This document shows positions 1 to 5,754 of a stretch of 6,337 bases of DNA, piece by piece. Numbering within the stretch: the first letter of the stretch is position 1; each line of letters begins with the position of its first letter. This DNA is from Methanothermococcus okinawensis (GTDB lineage Archaea > AGJL01 > Methanococci > Methanococcales > Methanococcaceae), in NCBI GenBank assembly GCA_015661585.1, contig DQVU01000095.1, positions 1-6,337 on the forward strand, written 5' to 3'. Both the position numbers and the translations under genes were made by a program. A model generated the notes under the pieces. It made no database searches. It was not told the DNA's origin and worked only from the letters and a program-made list of their open reading frames with translations.

Positions 1-1
1 A

Positions 2-685
2 GTTATGGGTAACGTAGGATGCATACCTCCAAAGGATGGATACTTGGAGTTTGTAAGGGAGATTACAGAGGAGTGGGACATACTACTTATATTCGACGAG
101 GTTATTACAGGTTTCAGGTTGGCACCTGGAGGAGCACAGGAATATTATGGAGTTGTTCCAGATCTAACTACCTTAGGTAAGATCCTTGGAGGTGGATTTC
201 CAATAGGTGCCTTAGTAGGTAGGAGGGATCTGATGGAGCACCTCTCACCCTCTGGTCCTGTATATCAGGCAGGTACCTTTAATGGAAATCCAATTTCCAT
301 AACTGCAGGTATTGCAACGTTAGAACAACTTGACGAGGAATTCTACAAGAAAACATTTAGATCTGCAGAGAAGATATATAGGTTTATAGAGGAGTGTGCA
401 GAGGAGAGAGGTATACCTCACTGTGTTAATGGTGTGGGATCCATGTTCCAGATATACTTTACAGATGGAGAGGTTTTAGACTACGAGAGTGCTAAGAGGA
501 GTAATATTGAGATGTTCAACAGATACTTTTACGGGCTTTTGGAGAGAGGGGTGTTTATTCCACCTTCCCAGTTTGAATGTTGTTTTACCTCTGTGAAGCA
601 TGAGAAGGAGGTAATAGAGGAGACTTTGAGGACTATAGAGGAGGTATTTAGAAATTTTAATAAAAATAAAATAAAATATTATTAA
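2..685 (+). CDS. hemL: Glutamate-1-semialdehyde 2,1-aminomutase, C-terminal part (5' end outside window)
   Basis: A PLP enzyme that converts glutamate-1-semialdehyde to 5-aminolevulinate, the committed precursor of tetrapyrroles (in a methanogen: corrinoids, F430, siroheme). The reading frame is open to the window edge, so the Met at position 5 is internal. Counting from that Met, I see the PLP-binding FDEVITGFR (Asp31), the lysine motif DLTTLGKILGGGFP (Lys59, expected Schiff-base lysine) and GPVYQAGTFNGNP at 85-97, all typical of HemL rather than of other class-III aminotransferases. About 227 residues are present; the family is usually about 425-430, so roughly the first 200 are missing. 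The last residues (NFNKNKIKYY) are an AT-rich tail. No T-run follows the stop at once: the first good one is at 906-930, beyond the structured island, so hemL transcripts may read through that island. Confidence 0.95.
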   Translation, partial: VMGNVGCIPPKDGYLEFVREITEEWDILLIFDEVITGFRLAPGGAQEYYGVVPDLTTLGKILGGGFPIGALVGRRDLMEHLSPSGPVYQAGTFNGNPISITAGIATLEQLDEEFYKKTFRSAEKIYRFIEECAEERGIPHCVNGVGSMFQIYFTDGEVLDYESAKRSNIEMFNRYFYGLLERGVFIPPSQFECCFTSVKHEKEVIEETLRTIEEVFRNFNKNKIKYY

Positions 686-718
686 AAAATTGAAATGATA
701 ATAACAAAAAGATAAATA

Positions 719-730
719 GGTATATATAAA
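719..730 (+). promoter_or_regulatory. TATA-like box upstream of the structured island
   Basis: The sequence GGTATATATAAA lies about 25 bp before positions 750-752. That is the usual archaeal TATA-to-start distance, and it would place a transcript start just before the folded region begins at 758. The surroundings are very AT-rich, so a TATA-like match by chance is plausible. The spacing to the structure is the main support. Confidence 0.45.
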
Positions 731-749
731 ATAGAGTGAAATCCAGTAG

Positions 750-905
750 TTATCCTCCTCCGGATACTCCCAGGCACTGGAAGAGAGGAATTCTGTTAGC
801 CCTTCTCTTAAAAGTATGTCACAGATAGAACCTGCCAACTACGGAATTTCGCCTTCCCAAGTGCCTGGGAGTATTCTGAGATAAGATAGAAATATAGGCA
901 GGAAA
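750..905 (+). ncRNA. Candidate structured non-coding RNA, family not recognised
   Basis: Positions 758-880 contain 60 G+C in 123 bases, against 16% in 686-740 and 14% in 881-1020. In AT-rich thermophiles such islands outside genes are often stable RNAs. The ends pair: 758-760 with 878-880, 762-763 with 875-876 (one G-U), 764-778 with 860-874 (perfect), then, after a two-base bulge (858-859), 779-783 with 853-857. This gives about 25 pairs. Inside, 784-788 can pair with 802-806 (one G-U), and its loop (TCTGT, 792-796) is complementary to ACAGA at 821-825, a possible pseudoknot. A TATA-like box precedes and T-runs follow on the + strand, so I favour that strand; both ends are estimates. I find no convincing tRNA, SRP RNA, RNase P, C/D-box or H/ACA signature. 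It could instead be the 3' UTR of hemL, a leader of cbiZ, or a small TA-flanked mobile element. Confidence 0.6.
764..874. repeat. Perfect 15-bp inverted repeat enclosing 81 bp
   Basis: The arms ATACTCCCAGGCACT (764-778) and AGTGCCTGGGAGTAT (860-874) are exact reverse complements, and most of the core is G/C in otherwise AT-rich intergenic DNA. As RNA they form the main stem of the candidate above. As DNA they resemble terminal inverted repeats CTCCCAGGCACT flanked by TA on both sides, as a Tc1/mariner-IS630-type MITE would leave. No second copy lies in this window, so copy number cannot be judged. Confidence 0.9.
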
Positions 906-930
906 TTTTTTACACTCTTTTTATCTTTTT
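906..930 (+). terminator. T-run terminator after the structured island
   Basis: Three T-runs (906-911, 918-922, 926-930) follow the folded island on the + strand. Archaeal RNA polymerase commonly terminates at such tracts without needing a hairpin. This is the first clear T-tract downstream of the hemL stop, so it could end hemL transcripts, a separate small RNA, or both. Confidence 0.5.
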
Positions 931-1031
931 ATTATTTTATTATTCATTAATTTTTTAATATTATTATAATATTATAATGTTATTGATGGAAACGTTATTT
1001 TTAAATTTATGTATTAACTACAATGAAGTGA
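931..1031 (+). promoter_or_regulatory. AT-rich region probably holding the cbiZ promoter
   Basis: This stretch is almost purely A/T and contains several TATA-like strings (around 958-978 and 998-1010), so no single box can be chosen. A box near 958-978 would leave a leader of a few tens of bases and is more sensible than one at 1000, which would start transcription almost on the ribosome site. The likely ribosome site is GAAGTGA at 1025-1031, four bases before the cbiZ ATG. It is a weaker match than the GAGGTGA seen before two other genes. I see no ORF or fold here. Confidence 0.3.
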
Positions 1032-1035
1032 AAGT

Positions 1036-1800
1036 ATGGATGAGATATACAGATTGGATGACTGGAGGGCCTTAAAGGTAAGACATACTGTGGAGATAGG
1101 AGATGAATCCGAAAAGACGGCAACACTACTGATAGAGTTCGAAAGAAGTAGAAAGGTATTATCTACGTGGGAGGGGTTTAAAGTTGTAAAATACGTTGGC
1201 AACACCTCTATACCTGTCCCGTTCTGGGATAAGGTTCATAACTACAAGGGATACAGGGAGATGGTTCTAAGGAAGATAGGGGTTAAGGAGGAGGACATAG
1301 CACTACTATCCACTGGTGCAGACATGGACAACCTTGCCATAGCAAAGGAGGAGTTTGACGAGTTTTACGTAGTGGCCTTTACAACTGCTGGGGCGAAGTA
1401 CAACGCTGTAAGATTGGGGGATGAGGAAAGTGATTATATAGAGAAGGACTTTAAAACCTATAGAATAGTAGATGGGAAGATCTCTGAGGGTAAAAATGTA
1501 GGTACAGTAAATATTATACTTATAACAAATGCTAACTTGACGGATGGAGCTATGGCGAGGAGTATAATAACAATTACAGAGGCTAAGACAAATGTATTCC
1601 AGGAGTTAGACATAAGGAGTACAAAACACCCGGAATTACAGGCGACAGGTACTGGAACTGATAACGTAATAGTAGTTAAGGGGTATGGAAGAGGGGTCCG
1701 ATATACAGGAGGACATACTAAGTTAGGGGAGATGATGGCCAAGGTTGTTAAAAGGAGTGTAAGGGAAGCCCTGATAAAACAGGATAATTTAAATATATAA
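1036..1800 (+). CDS. cbiZ: Adenosylcobinamide amidohydrolase
   Basis: CbiZ removes the aminopropanol side chain of adenosylcobinamide to give adenosylcobyric acid, letting archaea salvage incomplete corrinoids into the cobamide pathway. Cobamides are needed in methanogens for methyl transfer (Mtr). The 254-residue protein shows the family's conserved blocks: FTTAGAKYN at 115-123, the segment TNANLTDGAMARSI at 164-177, TGTGTDNVIVVKG at 204-216 and YTGGHTKLGE at 223-232. Its length is in the usual range, and it has no signal peptide or membrane segment, so it is cytoplasmic. The start is well fixed: an in-frame stop (1024-1026) lies just upstream and GAAGTGA precedes the ATG by four bases. It has the structured-RNA candidate upstream and a winged helix gene 39 bp downstream, with no terminator between, so these two genes are probably co-transcribed. 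Confidence 0.95.
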   Translation: MDEIYRLDDWRALKVRHTVEIGDESEKTATLLIEFERSRKVLSTWEGFKVVKYVGNTSIPVPFWDKVHNYKGYREMVLRKIGVKEEDIALLSTGADMDNLAIAKEEFDEFYVVAFTTAGAKYNAVRLGDEESDYIEKDFKTYRIVDGKISEGKNVGTVNIILITNANLTDGAMARSIITITEAKTNVFQELDIRSTKHPELQATGTGTDNVIVVKGYGRGVRYTGGHTKLGEMMAKVVKRSVREALIKQDNLNI

Positions 1801-1828
1801 GAAGATAAGTATTAATTAATAACTCGTT

Positions 1829-1835
1829 GAGGTGA
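1829..1835 (+). promoter_or_regulatory. Ribosome binding site GAGGTGA
   Basis: GAGGTGA is a near-complete complement of the archaeal 16S 3' end (CACCUCC) and lies four bases before the ATG at 1840. It selects that ATG over an out-of-frame ATG at 1836. Confidence 0.85.
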
Positions 1836-1839
1836 ATGT

Positions 1840-2058
1840 ATGGAAAATATGTGGCCTGTAATCGGAGAAACTGCAGGTAGAATATACGAACTGTTGTCTA
1901 AGGAAGGTGAGAGAAATATAACGAAAATAAAAGAGGTTCTTAGAAAGGAGGGGTACAACGATTCCATAGTTGTTATGGCAATAGGCTGGCTTGCCAGAGA
2001 GGATAACATAGAGGTACTAAGAGACAACAGAAAATGGATTATAAAGTTAAAGAGATAA
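1840..2058 (+). CDS. Small winged helix-turn-helix protein (DUF2582-like)
   Basis: This 72-residue protein resembles the DUF2582 / winged-helix family found in methanogens and some bacteria. By eye it has helix 1 at about 7-21 (IGETAGRIYELLSKEG), helix 2 at 26-37 (NITKIKEVLRKE), a likely recognition helix at 41-54 containing AIGWLARE, and a beta-wing at 56-71 (IEVLRDNRKWIIKL). The AIGWLARE segment is the most family-like part. The family is presumed to bind DNA or protein, but I know of no established role. It is basic at the C-terminus and has no ligand domain, so it would be a bare DNA-binding unit. It follows cbiZ by 39 bp, has a strong ribosome site and is followed by a T-rich terminator, so it is probably the second gene of a cbiZ operon. 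Control of cbiZ or cobamide genes is possible but not shown by the sequence. Confidence 0.85.
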   Translation: MENMWPVIGETAGRIYELLSKEGERNITKIKEVLRKEGYNDSIVVMAIGWLAREDNIEVLRDNRKWIIKLKR

Positions 2059-2088
2059 ATTTAATGATTTAAAATTTAATAATTTCAA

Positions 2089-2107
2089 TTTTTTTATTTT
2101 TTTATTT
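2089..2107 (+). terminator. T-run terminator after the cbiZ operon
   Basis: Two T7 runs and a T3 run separated by single A residues begin 31 bp after the winged helix stop codon. This is a typical archaeal oligo-T terminator. It separates the cbiZ pair from the glycosidase genes. Confidence 0.65.
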
Positions 2108-2112
2108 CTCAT

Positions 2113-2132
2113 TATAATAATTAATAATTATA
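2113..2132 (+). promoter_or_regulatory. AT-only near-palindrome in the glycosidase operon promoter
   Basis: Nine of ten base pairs match around a centre at 2122/2123 (the mismatch is A2119/A2126). It lies 16 bp before the start codon at 2149, in the place expected for a TATA box or an operator near the transcription start. Because it contains only A and T in a very AT-rich gap, chance symmetry is quite likely. The TATA box of the operon must be within about 2090-2130, but I cannot pick it. Confidence 0.3.
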
Positions 2133-2148
2133 GTAAATTTGGGGTAGT

Positions 2149-4182
2149 ATGGTAGGTATAGTTGGAAATGGAAAGTTACTAGCCAAACTGGATGATTCAG
2201 GAACCATAGAGTATCTTTTCTACCCCCAGTTAGGTTTTGAGAAACATATATTTGACTCTGCCTTTGCACTGCATTACGACGGTAAAACAAGATGGCATTG
2301 GGATTACTCCTGGAACATAACCCAGAAGTATCTAAAGGATACAAACGTTTTAGAAACTATCTACGAGAATGACACCTTTCTAATAACCTCTATTGATTAT
2401 ATTACAGTATCTCACGATATCTTAGTTAAAAAGTTGTCTATAATCAATAAAAGTGAGGAGAAAAAACACATAAAATTGTTTTTCTACGAGAATTTAAGGA
2501 TGGGGGAACATCCAGGAGAGAGTACTGTTAAGTTCATGAAGGGTAGCAACTGTATCGTAAAGTACGATAACAAATATATCTGTTCCATAGGTAGTAATAG
2601 AAAAGTGTCCTCCTACCAGTGTGGAGTTAGATACTCAGATAGTAGTGCCTACAAGGATGTAGAGAATGGACTACTCAAAGAACAGGAGGAGGCGAGGGGA
2701 ACTATTACAGACAGTGCTCTATGTTGGGATATTGTAGTGAATCCTATGAATCTCTCCCAGAAAATAACTATTCCTATATATATAGTTATGAGAGAACATG
2801 GGGGACGGTACGACCATGGATTTGTGGAAGTAATAAACACATTAAATATCGCCATGAAGAACTGGAAAGATCTCTACAACATGACTCTTACCTACTGGAA
2901 GGATATTTTAGAGAACAGAGAGAATAATTTGAATATCACTTTTTTAAAAGGTTGTGAAGAGTATAGGAGATTAAAATATATGGATGTATGTAAGAGATCT
3001 ATATTAACTATAATGATGCTCTGCAGCCCAATGGGGGGCATAATCGCCTCTCCCTCCCTCTATCCAGACTACAGGTATGTATGGAACAGAGATGGAAGTT
3101 ATATGGTAGTTGCCCTAGATATATGTGGTATTACCCATGTGGGAGAGAAATTCTTCCACTGGTGTAGAAGGACTCAAAATAAGGATGGATCATGGACTCA
3201 GAATTACTACATAGATGGAAACCCAAGATTTACAGGGATGCAGAACGATCAGGTTGGTACTACTCTATGGGCAATACTTATACATTACAGAGTTACAAAC
3301 GATAGGGTATTTTTAAAGAAATACTGGGATATGGTAAGGAAAGGAGCGAACTATTTAGCCAACACTATTGAAACCTTATCTCCCTGTTACGACCTATGGG
3401 AAGAGAGATACGGAGTATTTGCATACACTCTAGGGGCAACCTACGGAGGTTTAAAGTCTGCATGTAATATTTTTAAAGTGCTGGAAAGGGAGAACTTCAA
3501 GATAGACAGTAGTTGTAGGAGAGATTATTCAAGATGGCTCTCAACTATAGAGAATTTAAGGAGTGTTATCAACAGATTCTACTTAGAGGAGGAGTGTAGA
3601 TTTGCAAAGTCTATAAATCCCTTAGATAAAACTATTGATACAAGTATATTGGGGCTGAGTTTTCCATACAACCTTATACCTGCAGATGATCCAAGGATGA
3701 TATCCACAGCTCTACAGGTTGAAAGTGCCTACAGTTACTTAGTAGGAGGTATAGGGAGGTATCCAGGAGATGTTTATTTTGGGGGCAATCCTTGGATAAT
3801 AACAACACTCTGGCTAGCGATGTACTACAAGAGATTGGTGGATTTATTATCTAGAGGGGGGAATACTCCACCTTTAAACTTCGATGGAGACAGTGCCTGT
3901 TATGGAGATGGTGAAGACAGTGTTAAGGATAAAAAAGAGATTAAAGAAATTGTAAGATCTTTAAAGGAAGGGAATATACCTAAGGATAGAATTGTATCCC
4001 ACTGTTATAAGAAGTACCATCAACTGCTCCACTGGGTATTAAATCACCGTTACAACGAGTTGCTCCCTGAACAGATCCACAAGGACACTGGGGCGCCCCT
4101 CTCTGCAATTCCCTTAGGGTGGTCTCACGCCTTTACAATAATGGCTGTACATTTGGACAACTACGATATACTGATACCCTAA
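2149..4182 (+). CDS. GH15 glucoamylase-like glycoside hydrolase
   Basis: A family GH15 enzyme that probably releases glucose from non-reducing ends of alpha-glucans. The N-terminal part (about 1-240) is the beta-sandwich of prokaryotic GH15 (opening GNGKLLAKLDDSGTIEYLFYP), and the rest (about 265-677) is the (alpha/alpha)6 barrel. Visible motifs: YRYVWNRDG (308-316, substrate site), MQNDQVGTTLW (364-374), YDLWEER (414-420) with Glu418 as the expected general acid, DTSILGLSFPYNLIPADDPRM, and LLPEQ (638-642) with Glu641 as the expected base. Both catalytic acids are present, so it should be active. There is no signal peptide, so it acts in the cytoplasm, most likely on stored glycogen. The length (677) is normal. 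The ribosome site is GGGGT at 2141-2145, with no competing start nearby. It begins an operon with a GH57 gene, the same pairing I recall for MJ1610/MJ1611 in M. jannaschii. Some archaeal GH15 enzymes are trehalases or prefer short maltosaccharides, so the exact substrate is open. Confidence 0.93.
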   Translation: MVGIVGNGKLLAKLDDSGTIEYLFYPQLGFEKHIFDSAFALHYDGKTRWHWDYSWNITQKYLKDTNVLETIYENDTFLITSIDYITVSHDILVKKLSIINKSEEKKHIKLFFYENLRMGEHPGESTVKFMKGSNCIVKYDNKYICSIGSNRKVSSYQCGVRYSDSSAYKDVENGLLKEQEEARGTITDSALCWDIVVNPMNLSQKITIPIYIVMREHGGRYDHGFVEVINTLNIAMKNWKDLYNMTLTYWKDILENRENNLNITFLKGCEEYRRLKYMDVCKRSILTIMMLCSPMGGIIASPSLYPDYRYVWNRDGSYMVVALDICGITHVGEKFFHWCRRTQNKDGSWTQNYYIDGNPRFTGMQNDQVGTTLWAILIHYRVTNDRVFLKKYWDMVRKGANYLANTIETLSPCYDLWEERYGVFAYTLGATYGGLKSACNIFKVLERENFKIDSSCRRDYSRWLSTIENLRSVINRFYLEEECRFAKSINPLDKTIDTSILGLSFPYNLIPADDPRMISTALQVESAYSYLVGGIGRYPGDVYFGGNPWIITTLWLAMYYKRLVDLLSRGGNTPPLNFDGDSACYGDGEDSVKDKKEIKEIVRSLKEGNIPKDRIVSHCYKKYHQLLHWVLNHRYNELLPEQIHKDTGAPLSAIPLGWSHAFTIMAVHLDNYDILIP

Positions 4183-4203
4183 AAATATAATTATAATAAA
4201 TTT

Positions 4204-4210
4204 AAGTGAT
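4204..4210 (+). promoter_or_regulatory. Ribosome binding site AAGTGAT that decides the GH57 start
   Basis: AAGTGAT lies four bases before ATG 4215, the same spacing as at the other starts in the window. It overlaps the alternative in-frame starts GTG 4206 and ATG 4209. Those have no ribosome site of their own, so 4215 is preferred. Confidence 0.5.
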
Positions 4211-4214
4211 GGTT

Positions 4215-5735
4215 ATGTTGATCTCTTTTAACTTCCAAGTTCACCAACCCCATAGGCTCAAAAAGACAGTTGATAACAAAAAGAGAGATTTGTGGGAGAG
4301 ATATATCGATGTAAATCTCAATAGAGAGATATTCAACAGAGTGGCGAATAAGTGTTATATTCCTGCTAACAACCTCATGTTGGAGTTGATAGACGAGTAC
4401 AACATAAAGGTGGCCTACAGTATTACAGGTGTATTTTTGGAGCAGGCCATGGAATTCAACGAGGAGGTACTGGATCTATTCAAAGATCTGGTAGATACTG
4501 GTAACGTGGAGATCATAGGGGAAACTTACCACCACTCTCTTTCCAGTCTCTTTGAGGATCATGAAGATTTTAGAGAAGATGTTGAGAAACATAGAGAGAT
4601 AATTAGGGAGATATTCAAGTATAAGGTAAAAATCTTCAGAAACACAGAGTTGATATACAACAACAGAATAGCAGAGACTGTTAAAGATATGGGATTCAAA
4701 GGTATATTTACCGAAGGTGTAGATAGAATATTAGAGTGGAGGTCTCCAAATTACCTCTATGAGGCACCTTGTGGCATAAAGGTTCTCCTTAGGAACTACA
4801 TGTTAAGTGACGATATAGGTTTTAGATTCTCCTCTCCAAACTGGGAGGAGTATCCTCTTACTGCAGATAAGTACGCCTCATGGCTGGCGAATTCTAGGGG
4901 AGATTGTATAGTTATATACATCGATTATGAGACTTTTGGAGAACATCACTGGAAGGAGACTGGTATATTTGAATTTTTAAGACACCTTCCAGAGGAGATT
5001 GGGAAGTATCCACACCTTGAATTCAGTACACCTTCTGAGATTGTCGAGAAGTGTAAAGCTAAGGGAGAATTCAGTGTCTTGGAATGTTCTACCATATCCT
5101 GGGCTGACTCTGAGAGGGATACAAGTGCGTGGTTGGGAAATAAGATGCAAAGGATATCTTTTGAGAGGTTGAAAGATATAAGAAGATATGTTGGAAAGTA
5201 TCTTAGGTTGAAATATGAAATGTCCAGAGATATGGAGAGTAAGAAAAAGGTAGATATGGACAAGATGATAGAATACAAGATATACAAGAACCTTCAGACA
5301 AGTGATAATTTCTATTATCAGTGTACAAAGGGATTAAGTGATATGGATGTCCATTCCTACTTTAGCCACTTTGAAACTCCCTACGATGCCTATGCCACCT
5401 ATATGGATGTGATATATGACTTTAAAAGTTATTTATTGATAAATTACATTGCAGGTAAATGTTCAAAGAGGATAGTTAAGTTAAAGAAAGAGATAAATAA
5501 ATTGAAAAATATTGTTGCAAGTTCAGACAATAAAAAAAAGGAAGAGGAGTTAATCAGTAAGATAAAACACTTAGAGGGAGAACTCCTTAAGAAAAATAAA
5601 GAAATTGAATATCTGTTAGAGGAAAATAACAAGTTAATTAAAGAAATACTATTTTTAAAATCTAAGGAAAATATTAAAGATAAAGATAAAAAGAAAGACA
5701 TTGAAGATCTCAAAGATTTTATAATAGGTTCTTAA
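4215..5735 (+). CDS. GH57 alpha-amylase-like protein with C-terminal coiled coil
   Basis: A family GH57 retaining enzyme, closest in motif style to the M. jannaschii alpha-amylase group, expected to cut alpha-1,4-glucans in the cytoplasm. Numbered from ATG 4215 (506 residues), the five conserved regions are: FQVHQPHR (7-14); GETYHH (102-107); FRNTELIYNN (141-150) with Glu145 as expected nucleophile; YIDYETFGEHHW with Asp237 as expected acid/base; and ISWAD (294-298). Residues 418-500 form a lysine/glutamate-rich coiled coil, in two parts separated by a polar break (435-445); my recollection is that the M. jannaschii homologue is about 40 residues shorter. The start at 4215 is chosen because of AAGTGAT four bases upstream; GTG 4206 or ATG 4209 would add three or two residues. 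It lies 32 bp after the GH15 gene without a terminator, so they are probably co-transcribed. A branching or transferase activity, also known in GH57, cannot be excluded. Confidence 0.92.
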   Translation: MLISFNFQVHQPHRLKKTVDNKKRDLWERYIDVNLNREIFNRVANKCYIPANNLMLELIDEYNIKVAYSITGVFLEQAMEFNEEVLDLFKDLVDTGNVEIIGETYHHSLSSLFEDHEDFREDVEKHREIIREIFKYKVKIFRNTELIYNNRIAETVKDMGFKGIFTEGVDRILEWRSPNYLYEAPCGIKVLLRNYMLSDDIGFRFSSPNWEEYPLTADKYASWLANSRGDCIVIYIDYETFGEHHWKETGIFEFLRHLPEEIGKYPHLEFSTPSEIVEKCKAKGEFSVLECSTISWADSERDTSAWLGNKMQRISFERLKDIRRYVGKYLRLKYEMSRDMESKKKVDMDKMIEYKIYKNLQTSDNFYYQCTKGLSDMDVHSYFSHFETPYDAYATYMDVIYDFKSYLLINYIAGKCSKRIVKLKKEINKLKNIVASSDNKKKEEELISKIKHLEGELLKKNKEIEYLLEENNKLIKEILFLKSKENIKDKDKKKDIEDLKDFIIGS

Positions 5736-5743
5736 AAAATCCC

Positions 5744-5750
5744 GAGGTGA
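5744..5750 (+). promoter_or_regulatory. Ribosome binding site GAGGTGA
   Basis: GAGGTGA lies four bases before ATG 5755 in the 19-bp gap after the GH57 stop. It fixes the start of the last gene and supports translation from a shared operon transcript. Confidence 0.85.
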
Positions 5751-5754
5751 GGGA

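Noticed and set aside
476..838. Minus-strand open frame of 120 codons overlapping the hemL end and part of the island
   Set aside because: It crosses the end of a clear + strand gene, encodes a low-complexity Tyr/Phe/Ile stretch from AT-rich DNA, and has no recognisable domain or ribosome site.
758..880. tRNA, H/ACA or C/D-box RNA identity for the island
   Set aside because: There is no cloverleaf or GTTCRA motif. The ACA at 821-823 does not directly follow a stem as an H/ACA box would, and no paired C (RTGATGA) and D (CTGA) boxes frame a guide.
740..880. Canonical cobalamin riboswitch on either strand
   Set aside because: Only short strings resemble the B12 box or GGGAA elements. The ordered core is missing, the minus strand has no gene in position to be controlled, and the dominant 20+ bp stem is not part of that fold.
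750..884. Open + strand frame through the island, with an ATG at 816 giving 22 residues
   Set aside because: There is no ribosome site before the only ATG, the frame is short, and openness is expected where G+C is raised and few stops occur. The exact inverted repeat explains the region better.
1458..1742. Minus-strand frames inside cbiZ, the winged helix gene, the GH15 gene and the GH57 gene
   Set aside because: They are shadows of well-supported + strand genes, with no domain signature or ribosome site.
2721..2927. Second + frame of 68 codons inside the GH15 gene
   Set aside because: It is out of frame within an intact, motif-complete GH15 gene, with no ribosome site.
2149..4182. About 15 cysteines in the GH15 protein as a sign of disulfide stabilisation
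   Set aside because: There is no export signal and no obvious CxxC pairs, and methanogen cytosolic proteins are often cysteine-rich, so this is not informative.
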